DNA of 64,000 nt from assembly GCA_910574455.1 (NCBI GenBank), contig CAJSYZ010000012.1, positions 117,317-181,316 of the forward strand. Direction: 5' to 3'. Positions 55,401-64,000 of this stretch are shown piece after piece. The stretch comes from Trichaptum fuscoviolaceum. Lineage: Eukaryota > Basidiomycota > Agaricomycetes > Hymenochaetales > Trichaptaceae. The position numbers and the translations under genes are program-made. The first letter of the stretch is position 1; each line of letters starts with the position of its first letter. Under the pieces are notes generated by a model, which saw nothing but the letters and a program-made list of their open reading frames with translations, did not search any database and had not been told where the DNA came from.

Positions 55401-55748
55401 CTGAGCACGAAGCTCTTTGTGGTCTGCATCATTAAGGCACCTTCACGGCACAAGCGCGAAGATGTCAATGGCTTGCGAGAGCGGGCTAGACAAGAGCGAG
55501 TTGCCGCTGCCAATCTTGAGACGCGTGCCTTCCTTCTCTTTTTTCTATCTCCTCGAGCAAGCACGAGATCACTAGGCTATCTATTCTCACGGGACGATGG
55601 AAACCTTGCTTTCGACTGCGAACCAGTCGAGGACGGATGTTGCGAGCGTCATGACAACGAGCACGACGATATAGAACAGGGAACGAGGAAAGAGACACAA
55701 TCTTTTCAGTCCGTGCGTCCGGAAATCCATTAAGATCTTACACACAAG
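49465..55748. other. Spacer of array unit 1
   Basis: Mostly non-coding. 49465-49620 is the S53 upstream region. 50990-52200 holds diverged direct repeats (TCCATATATACATTGCT, GGCGGGCTTC, TGTCTGGATCTC words). A possible small membrane gene starts at 54191 (listed separately). A later open stretch (54715-54941: DSAELDYILFRLLRPWPG ... GAIWFARCALLPFS before a GTAAGC donor) could be one of its 3' exons. ATG 55183 opens a signal-peptide-like start (MGSLFLSFFSVLALFSLLSS). The frame 55368-55733 looks fortuitous. Confidence 0.5.
54191..54418 (+). CDS. Possible small membrane protein in array unit 1
   Basis: ATG 54191 starts MAYPPLRRDLLYWVLALLHL, then AVFGGGL at a GTAAGC donor (54272). The acceptor at 54319 continues ARVLDVTSLWLALDAAMGFN to a stop at 54418. 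The 48-bp intron is a multiple of three, so reading through is also open. In unit 2 (from 62396) the same region has three extra bases and stays open. The first half is a good membrane span. Whether more exons follow is unclear. It may be an unnamed multi-pass fungal protein or chance. Confidence 0.35.
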   Translation: MAYPPLRRDLLYWVLALLHLAVFGGGLVSFLLSFVLPLMRLCQARVLDVTSLWLALDAAMGFNWRVFPFPLIPTC

Positions 55749-57667
55749 CTACAGACTGATTGTAGAAAGGAGCTTCTGAAAGTCAGGTGTCCCAACACCT
55801 GTGACCGGATCCCATCCAGTAGCCGCTGAAAAGCCATCCGTACCACAACCAGGATTATTTCCTATATTTTCAAGTCAGATTTTATCTCGGCACATTGACA
55901 ATCAGCCTACCCTGTGTAATATCATTCAGCGCAGTCAACCCCACCGAGGAGTAAAGCAGCGGGTTTATAAATCCGAGGGGCCGCTCGCGCGAAGCAATGA
56001 GTCGGTCGTTCAGAAGCGCGATCACGCTAGCGACCGCTGGCGTGGCTGTATTGGAGTTCACGATGGTGTTGAAGAACCCGTCGAGTGCGACCTGGTAGAA
56101 GACGCCCTGCGCAGAGATGTCCGGGTAGGCACGCCCCGCTCGGTTGAAGAGCCCGGCGTTCAGCGTCCCGATGCGTGTGAGGTAGCCGCTGACGGCGCCA
56201 AGCTGGTAGTTGGGCCGTAGGAAGACGTTTGAGAAGCCACCGGAGGAGATGCTGGCGCCGATCTCGGGAGAGATCCCGGTGGTCGCACCAACGGATGTTA
56301 TGAAGGGACAGCCGGCCGGGAAGGCTGGGACGAACGTCGTGCAGGACGAGCCACCTGGAATGGATTCAGATCCACCAACACCACCCGCTCCTGAGGCGTA
56401 TAGCAACGTGATTCCTCGTACGCCGAGCTGCATGGCGGTGTTGCAGAATTGGCTATGCAATAAATGATTCAAAAATCTGCAGTCAAAAATGCGATAAACT
56501 TACATGTACATGTCCTCTGACACATCAGCTTCGTTCAGCGTCGTGATGGAGCTCGACAACACGGTGGGCGGTGTCGCCTGCTGTATCACAGCGTTCAGCA
56601 AGTCAATATGGCCCGAGAGCCCGTCGACATTGTTGGGCCCGACCGTGAAGAAGGTAATAGGGACGCCGGCGGCGACGGACCCTATGTATTCAATGTCCAC
56701 CACGGGTATGCCGGAGAACTGGTTCTGAGGATTCGTCCCGTTATCCACAGACTGTACGGCGAAGTCGAACGTCGCGGGAACGTCTGGTCGGAATGTCTGC
56801 CAGAAAAGGCGCGCGTCGGAGTGCAGTGCGAACTCGTTCATGAACCCAGCTACGCCGGCTGTGTTCGAGGGCTGCGTCGCAGGTGTCGTCGGGATGTTGT
56901 AGAGCGCCTGCAGGCACAGCGGGATGATGTTGGTGCTGCAGAGGGACGGGACGGGCCCGGAAGCGGAGGCGTTGACCAAGGGCAATGGTTGGGAGGAAGG
57001 GAGGATTGTTGGTTCCTGTGCTACGATGTCCTCAAACCTTGACATAGTTAGTTCCAGGTATGGTAAGAATTATGAAGGAACTCACATGACAGTGGGGTGG
57101 ACTGCGTTCAGATGTCCCTTGAGCGCCGTAGGTATCGAGTAGTTCAGCGTGCGCACAACTTGTCGCCCAGATTGGGTGTGCTCGAACACGGTGAACTCCG
57201 CGTCGAACATTCTGTTGGCTTCAGAGACGGGGATGGTGAGTGAGACCCAGTCTCCGGATGAAGAGACCGGTTTGCTAGAGGCGTTGAACGGGGCCAGGAA
57301 ATTGTTGACTAAGGAGACTGTCTCCGGCGTCGGCCTCACGAATTGATCGACCTACAGGAGTCAGATTAGAATTGCAAGGGACTCGAGAAGGCGATGAAAA
57401 TCGTACTTCGTCCTGCGTAAGATACTGCTTGTACTGTGCACTCCCCGGCGTGCTGACAGCGTACAAAACGGCCTCGAGACCCGTGATATTGCGCGGCGCC
57501 AGGACAAGGCGGAGGTTCAGCACTTGATTAGCTGGTGCGAGACCCTTCGACACATAGCCAGCGGGAACCGCGTCGCGCTTCTCGTGGATCGACATCGGGG
57601 AGCCGTGAGCGACATGAGTGAGTGAGAGCGCAAGACAGGCAGCGACGAGTGAGAGAAGCATCCTCAT
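55749..57667 (-). CDS. S53 (sedolisin-like) secreted pseudo-peptidase, array copy 2, 571 residues
   Basis: S53 peptidases are secreted acid proteases with a Glu-Asp-Ser triad and an oxyanion Asp. Exons 57667-57407, 57351-57086, 57037-56504, 56452-55911 and 55861-55749 join fully in frame (introns 48-55 bp). Signal peptide, then pro-domain (ITGLEAVLYAVSTPGSAQYK, QDEVDQFVRPTPETVSLV), then the S53-like domain with PDISAQG and the calcium-site region DPVTGVGTPDF. The catalytic Glu is absent (SGIPVVDIEY where E-A-x-L-D is expected), the oxyanion Asp is Ala (YASGAGGVGG), and the Ser of G-T-S-A-S-x-P aligns with Asn (VNSNTATP). Only one triad member (Asp) remains, so a proteolytic role is unlikely. 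It could bind peptides or act as a decoy; that is inference. Confidence 0.85.
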
Positions 57668-60600
57668 CCTGAGTCTCCTTCAGACAGGTGCTTTGACTCA
57701 GATAGACGAATAGCACCTCATCTTGATGCATTTTATACGCGGTAAGCTTAGTGCTGAAACTGAGCGAACGTCGACGATGGACAGGGACGCAGTTCAGATT
57801 TCACCTAGGCCACGAATAGATTTTGTTTTTGCGACCCGACGTCGACGTCCAGCTCTCCTGGTCCTGGTGCCTTCCAACGTGTTCTGAGTCTTCGTGCCGT
57901 TCTTCGAATGCATCGCCGCCAATCACCCGAGAAGCACGCATATCGCAGAGGTGAGAAGTCAAGATTCGAGAAGAAAAGAGTCTCGGGCTGTGGCCGAGTT
58001 GTGCAGCCGGTCTTCTTCGTCGCGTGACGTCACACACCAAATTTAGCTCAGATTTAGTTTAGGGCGAGCTGTAATTACTATATTTGGGCAGAATTCACAC
58101 GATTTTGAAAAAACATCGCTAGTCCACGACCCCTTTGCAGTACATGCTGGTAAAGTGGCGCGGGCGAGCAGCATCTCCCCTGCGCTTTTGATTTCTAGCT
58201 ACTGACTACGGTTCCGGCGGTCGTCGTCTGCTGTCCGCTGCAGTCGAGAAACTGGAAGGCCGCACTCGCGCATCGCTGCATGCTGCAAATTGCGCGTCGA
58301 GTCGAACATTGTGTACTGGAAGGCTGGGCTCGCGGGAGAGCCATGCATGCGAAACCATCGAATGCCGGTAAGTAACTGATTCTTATTGTGTATAAAGGCA
58401 ATCTAACTCACGAGCTTTCAAGAAGACGAAGAGAACGCATACTGGCGCAGTCGTTGCGCACTGGAACACAGGTCTCGCGCGCAGACGGAGACGAAGACAT
58501 TGCATGCTGTCGCAATGGTTGCGCACTGGAGGCTGAATCGACGCAATGACGAAACTATTCTGCCGCCATCGCTATGCACTGGAAGGATGGTCTAAACGAG
58601 AATGTAAGTAAATGTCTGGGCTGTGTATTCAATGAATGAAACTCACGATCAGTCAACTCCCTTTGCGTCCGTCACGGCGAAGTTAAACATAGCTACGGTA
58701 CAAGCATATCAGCATGCAATCGGTGAGTAGTTCTGAATGTGTGACTTACAGTGTAGGCTTGAAGACGGTAGCACGGCAGTGTACAAAAGTAAGAGCGGAA
58801 CCATCACGGGCGACTATGCCAGCATGCCAGCATAAGGAAAGTCTATGGTGCTCATCCCCGTTTCTCGCCATCCTTTATACCCATTCTCCTTGGTCTGTGC
58901 GTACCTTGCATTCCCATTCCGTCTGCGCAAGGCCTCGCTTGCGCTAGGTGAGTCCTACCCTGATCATCGCCCAATCCGTTTGCTCGCTTATGTGGTATAC
59001 CCGCTGTTGTATTCCTTGTCGCCAACCGGCCGCGCGGCCAAACATATTTTACTTTGCGCATTCTGAATGCGCTGCCTCTGCAAAGGCCATCAGGCAGATG
59101 TCAATACATTGCCGTGCATGCTTGAATCAAGAAGACTTTTAGTTTAATGTGACGCTCACTGCTCATGCGCTTGGCGGACGGAGAAACATACATACTTTGT
59201 CTACCGGCATCACGCCAATCATCTGTCTGATCTCATTGCACGGATCCAGGTGTCGCAATCTTGGCTCTATTCTCTCGGCTATCTGCTGCAGCTTCCTCTG
59301 TACGTCAAAAGGCTTTTCTGTTTGTCGCTCAAGAAACTGTGTCCTTCCGAGGTCTGAAGGGAGCTACAAACCAATATTCTACTGCACTCAAAAGCGTTGC
59401 TCGCGCGCTTTTCGATCCATATATACATTGCTTGGCAAGATTTATTCATGGAGGCCTTTTTGCTTGTCGCAGTGGAATCCAGGGTCGAAACAGAATGCTC
59501 GGGAGAAGTGTGTGTATCTTCTCCTCGCTTATTTCTTACATGAGTAATGGAATACCACCCGTGTCGCTTCTGCACTATATACATTACTGTCCCGGCGTTA
59601 CTTGGCGGGCTTCAATACCTGGGGTCTGAAGGGAGCTATAACTGGGTGCAACACATTTTGAATCAATGCTCAAAAGTGTTGCTCGCCCGCTTTCAATCCA
59701 TATATACATTGCTGTGCAGGATTTCTTTATGGCGGGCCTCTCTGCTTGTTGCAGTCAGTCTCAGGGTGTCTCAGACCGTTCGGGCTTCTAATTGCTTGTC
59801 TCTTACGTCCTTCAGCAAATGAGTAGTGGCATGCAGCCCGTGTCGACTCTCCGCTTCGCTAGAAAGCATCACTAACAAGCTTGCAATGCATATATGTCCA
59901 GGCCTCGCTTGGCGGGCTTCGATACATATATATATTGATATTTTGGCATTTCTCGGCGGGCTTCAACGCCGGAGCACTCAGGGACACTGCGCCAACCGTC
60001 TGTCTGGATCTCAAGAGCTTCCCGTGCTTCAGCCCTGATGAATTGGTCAGAAGCTTACTCGGTTATTTGTTTGCAACACCCACGGGCGTCATTCTGTCCG
60101 TTGACTGGTCCGCTGGTCGATAGAATTCATTGCTTCGCTTGGGGTGTGTATCTCTTCTTCTGGGAATGAGAGTTAATCTCAATTTTATACTCTGGTGTTT
60201 AAGCTGCCAGTGGAATCTGGGTGTCTCTCATTGTGTCAAAATGGTGCAACCACCGCTCAGCGGGATGCAAAACATATATACAATGTCTTGCTCGGGTTTC
60301 TCGAGACTGGAGGCTGACGCACGGAGCTGGAATTCTAAATACTTCAGGGGCCGTGCACCAATCACTCGTTTGGATCTGAGGTCTCTCTTGGAAGTCTGCT
60401 TCGGCTGAAATGCAAAGCTTCTAAAGCTTCGCATGCACAGGTAATATAGGCTGGCTATAATCGCAGAATTGGCTCCAAAGACGGTGGATTCTGCAAATTT
60501 CACATCCCTCGGACTCCATCTCTCCTCCCACGCTTGCAATCTCGTGTGCATTGTCTACAGAGTCTATGATAGCTGCAAATTCATGATTTCATCTAGCTGA

Positions 60601-63600
60601 ATATCTCACCGGAATGCTCATCTCGATTTTGCATAAATTTCTGGAAAACTCACAAGCTTCTTTGTCCCTCAAACATTAGCCGGTTCCTTTGTCGGCTAAC
60701 TCTTGCACTTTACGTGCCAGTTCTTGATCCCGGGCTTTGCATGGGTTTCTTCAGTCGTCAAAAAGCCCATTCTCCCCGGGAAATGCTTGCATTGCAGTAG
60801 ATTTAATCAAGTAAGAGAATGTCATATTACATGTCTCTGCAGCTGATCTGCGAGCAGCAGCATATAGCAAGTGATTATCTACTCATTGGGAGAAGCATGC
60901 AGGGTTGCTGCGCCAATCACCTGTCTGGATCTCGGGTCAATGTCTTCATGACATTGGCGAAAGTCTCCTCAGTACGTTAATCTGCGCTTAAAGTTTACCC
61001 TTCCGTGTGCACACACCACGGCAGTACATTTATGCATTGACTTACAAGTGAAGAATCATGTCAAGAAATGTTAAGCCTATACCATTAATATTTGACTTCA
61101 AATGTGCTCAACGGACGCAATTGCGCAAGGAAGGTTTGCAAAAGATTGTTACCATATTGGGAATGAGCAAACCGTCGTTTGCATGTTTCTTCCCTTCCAT
61201 GTCAACCCATCTTGACACATTTCTTTCTGCACATTCTGGCAACATATTCTATGCTCGGGCGACACATGCGACGGCCAAGGGACGCAGATTCGGCGCAAAA
61301 CGCGGCGGAAATAAAGAACTCGGCTAAATTGTGTCAATACGGCGTCTTCTGCACTTTCTGCCGAATTCTTCGTCCCCTGGCCTCCCTCTCCTTTCCGCTG
61401 TCTTCGAATACATGTCTGTATACTATGGGGGTATTTAATGACTCAGTAATGGATCAAAATCTGTGTTTCTGTGGCTGCAAATCATGCAACAATGCAGAGC
61501 TTCCAAATGTCTGCAGCAAGATCTGCCGAATTCCCTCTCCGCATCTTGCAGGCGCTATCAACCCTGGAGTACCAGGCGACTAACACCCTCGGCTATACTG
61601 CACAATTTACGTGGTCCTTGGCTGCGAACCATCAATTTGGTCTCTCTGCAGCAAGACCTCCGCAAGACATTGTCTGCATTTCCCTCAAGCAAATATTGAT
61701 TTTATTTTGATAGCAGGCATCTAAAACTGTGAGTATCTTGAGCTGGAGATTTATTCCATCGTCGTACAGATGGATTGACATGCAATTTTGCAAGCGACCG
61801 GCGGAATTGTCAGAATTCTATGACAATCTTCCATATCTGTCGCAAAGCTGTCTGTCACCAAGCGGAGCTTGGTACATCGGTTCTGGATGGCACCTGGATC
61901 GCTCCACTGATTAAAGAGTGTTTCAAGCTCAAAATAAGCGATGGTGGCCCGCCCAACACGCCATACAAGCCCTCGAGTGAGTCTCACTTTCTTCATAGCA
62001 GTTTGTCTTAATTCCTATCTTTTGCTATGCAAATGCATGCACCAGCTTTCCAGGCAGCGGGCAGGACAAAATACCAGCGGGAAGGACGATATGTACAGAA
62101 TAAAATAACCTATTACGTGCACAATGGACACCAGCACATACGCGAGCCCGAAGAGCGGCAAACTCAGAGCCCGTGAATCGGCCGCCCCATCCCGTTTTCA
62201 CCGTGAGACACTCAGGCCAAGCGAGGCCTCACAGAAGATATAAGCCTGCGCACCTGCAGCAAAGCTGGCTTGGGCTTCTTGCACTCGCGCGAGAGCCCCA
62301 GCTGTTCTCCTCCCGAACAGACGTCCAGAGTCGGGTCGCTCCCGCGGACGTCTGTGAGTGCATGGCGCCCTCTGCACCTCCTGGGATGGCACAGCATGGC
62401 CTATCCCCCGCTCCGTCGGGATCTTCTTTATTGGGTGTTGGCTCTTCTGCACTTGGCTGTATTTGGTGGTGGTCTGGTAAGCTTCTTGCTGTCGTTTGTG
62501 CTGCTCGCGATGATGCGTCTTTGTCAGGCGCGTGTCCTCGACGTCACGTCACTCTGGCTTGCCCTCGACGCCGCCATGGGTTTTAACTGGCGCGTATTTC
62601 CATTTCCTTTGATTCCCACATGCTAATGTATACTTAGCACTTGCGACTGTCGCTATGCTTTTCTTACGCATTTAGGCTTGGGTTGGCGGGCGCCGCCAGG
62701 CGCTCGGTAGGTCCTTTACTTCTCCCTTACGTCGCTTGCTTACCATTTCACCATAGTTACGTTTGGGTGTCCGATTTAAACTTGGGTTTTATATTCCCGT
62801 GCCGTCGCTTTGCGTCAAAGATAAGTAATCATTAATATATCTGTCTCATTCTGTTTCTAACATTCCCATTCAGGTCATCGCAAAGCCTTTTAAAAATTCA
62901 CTGACCATTGTCTTACAGGACTCCGCAGAACTGGATTATATTTTATTTCGTCTTCTCAGGCCTTGGCCCGGCACTTTTGCAACTCCTTATTTGACTTTTA
63001 CCACCCCACCGCACTTTTTATTTATTTCTTCTTCGTCTTGACTTGGATCCAGAGGGGGAACCTATGCTTGTCCGTACGGAGACTATGCCCGTTTGCGGCG
63101 CCATCTGGTTCGCCAGGTGTGCGCTGCTTCCCTTTTCAGGTAAGCCTTCTTCGGCATTCATCTTCTCTTCAACCGAACTAACTTGCCTACATACCCTCTC
63201 TGCCTACGCATCTCTATTGTGTCATGTATTAGTTATTATTGAATTGCATTAACTTTTGACTCGGAATTGATGTATGTGTGAAACATAAGATGTATTGAAT
63301 TCAAGTCTAATTTACATGGTGACCAGTTCGACTCACGGTCGTTGCGGGACATGCATGCGAGGATAAACTGTCGCCGGTTATCGGAAGAATGGGGTCACTC
63401 TTCTTGTCTTTCTTCTCCGTCGTCTTGCCTTGTTCTCGCTGCTCTCGTCAATCAGGTACGGGTGCTCAACGCATGTCTCCTATTAAGCACACAGCCCCGC
63501 TAGCCAGAGTCAAACATCGCAAACAAGCCGCTCGACACTCAGACACTGCTGGGCGCTGGCGCTGGCGCGTCGTCGATGCTGCCGGTGTGCTACGACGATG

Positions 63601-63956
63601 GGCAGGATCTGAGCACGAAGCTCTTTGTGGTCTGCATCATTAAGGCACCTTCACGGCACAAGCGCGAAGATGTCAATGGCTTGCGAGAGCGGGCTAGACA
63701 AGAGCGAGTTGCCGCTGCCAATCTTGAGACGCGTGCCTTCCTTCTCTTTTTTCTATCTCCTCGAGCAAGCACGAGATCACTAGGCTATCTATTCTCACGG
63801 GACGATGGAAACCTTGCTTTCGACTGCGAACCAGTCGAGGACGGATGTTGCGAGCGTCATGACAACGAGCACGACGATATAGAACAGGGAACGAGGAAAG
63901 AGACACAATCTTTTCAGTCCGTGCGTCCGGAAATCCATTAAGATCTTACACACAAG
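57668..63956. other. Spacer of array unit 2
   Basis: Nearly base-for-base repeat of 49465-55748. Notable differences: one extra C near 58972, one extra T near 59411, three extra bases plus changes near 62504, a two-base loss near 62993 that breaks the frame of the DSAELDYILF-like stretch, and two extra bases near 63420 that change the frame of the MGSLFLSFFS ORF (ATG 63391). The possible small membrane protein here starts at ATG 62396. Confidence 0.6.
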
Positions 63957-63998
63957 CTACAGACTGATTGTAGAAAGGAGCTTCTGAAAGTCAGGTGT
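63957..63998 (-). CDS. 3' end of S53 array copy 3, cut by the window edge
   Basis: The last 42 bases match the start of copy 2 (stop codon CTA on the + strand at 63957-63959, then the last codons, F-Q-K-L-L-S-T-I-S-L in reverse order along the + strand). They carry the copy-2 base at every site where copies 1 and 2 differ. The gene continues beyond the window. Confidence 0.85.
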   Translation of the reverse strand, partial: TPDFQKLLSTISL

Positions 63999-64000
63999 CC

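Larger units (their letters stand above)
47544..63998. repeat. Head-to-tail array of an 8.2-kb unit (two full copies and the start of a third)
   Basis: The word CTGAAAGTCAGG occurs at 47571, 55776 and 63984, giving periods of 8205 and 8208 bp. Units are about 47544-55748, 55749-63956 and 63957 onward. Each holds one minus-strand S53 gene and about 6.3 kb of spacer. The spacers are nearly identical apart from a few one- to three-base indels (for example near 50768/58972, 51207/59411, 54290/62504, 54786/62993). The S53 parts differ more. Private indels in each copy argue against a simple assembly duplicate. Confidence 0.95.

Noticed and set aside
55368..55733. 121-codon ORF in the array spacer (and twin at 63576)
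   Set aside because: Composition is not protein-like (charged low-complexity end), and an opposite-strand frame is equally open; identity between units reflects recent duplication, not selection.
47544..63998. The tandem units as a pure assembly artefact
   Set aside because: S53 copies differ by many substitutions and each spacer has private indels, which a simple duplicated contig would not show; a haplotype mix is still possible.

Overview
The window is eukaryotic DNA, most likely from a mushroom-forming basidiomycete (Agaricomycetes). Genes are split by many very short GT-AG introns (mostly 45-60 bp). It holds a TNP2-type transposase, a DIRS-type retroelement, paired MYND-finger genes and several unnamed multi-exon families of the kind that expand in mushroom genomes. 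Gene spacing is loose, many genes are broken, and minisatellites are common, so I read it as an accessory, repeat-rich region. No rRNA, convincing tRNA, CRISPR array or bacterial-type operon was seen.

Layout. 1-168: 5' end of a minus-strand gene. 1250-5575: TNP2/CACTA-type transposase pseudogene with four SAP-like repeats and a one-base frameshift. 6141-7150 (-): small SUN-domain membrane protein. 7524-8654: LRR-like protein. 9816-12289: 806-residue protein of unknown function. 12350-12825 (-): small hypothetical gene. 13269-14462: membrane and coiled-coil protein. 14995-15711: basic/coiled-coil protein. 16117-18870: 836-residue repeat-containing nuclear-type protein. 19219-20858: WD40 protein with a C-terminal membrane segment. 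21674-22410: acidic-tailed protein whose 3' part recurs inverted at 35797-36480. 22947-24054: frameshifted coiled-coil gene. 25349-26067: GC-rich coiled-coil gene. 26443-27000 (-): KOW-like remnant. 27361-27744: 44-bp minisatellite. 27974-29838: a gene that starts with a histone-H3-tail-like sequence, then carries a PHD-like finger and a C-terminal zinc ribbon. 29904-31709: hypothetical exons. 34102-34875 (-): a four-exon, tail-anchored helical protein. 36740-38369: two further tandem-repeat blocks. 38370-40986: 5'-truncated DIRS element with RT-RNase H and a tyrosine recombinase that has lost a catalytic arginine. 41577-43725 and 44891-47090: two tandem MYND-finger paralogs.

47544-63998 is the most striking part. 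It is a head-to-tail array with an 8.2-kb period: two full units and the first 42 bases of a third. Each unit carries one secreted S53 (sedolisin-like) gene on the minus strand and about 6.3 kb of spacer. The S53 products keep the fold landmarks but lack the catalytic Glu, the oxyanion Asp and the catalytic Ser. Copy 1 also has a two-base deletion that breaks its frame, while copy 2 is open. The spacers are almost identical but the S53 genes differ by a few percent, which fits unequal crossing-over between two older, diverged S53 genes.

The genes do not form one visible pathway. Shared themes are chromatin and nuclear-envelope proteins (H3-tail mimic, SUN), coiled-coil or membrane-anchored proteins of unknown role, and decayed mobile elements. 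Splice sites were assigned by eye; where two frames could not be joined by GT-AG sites, this is stated.
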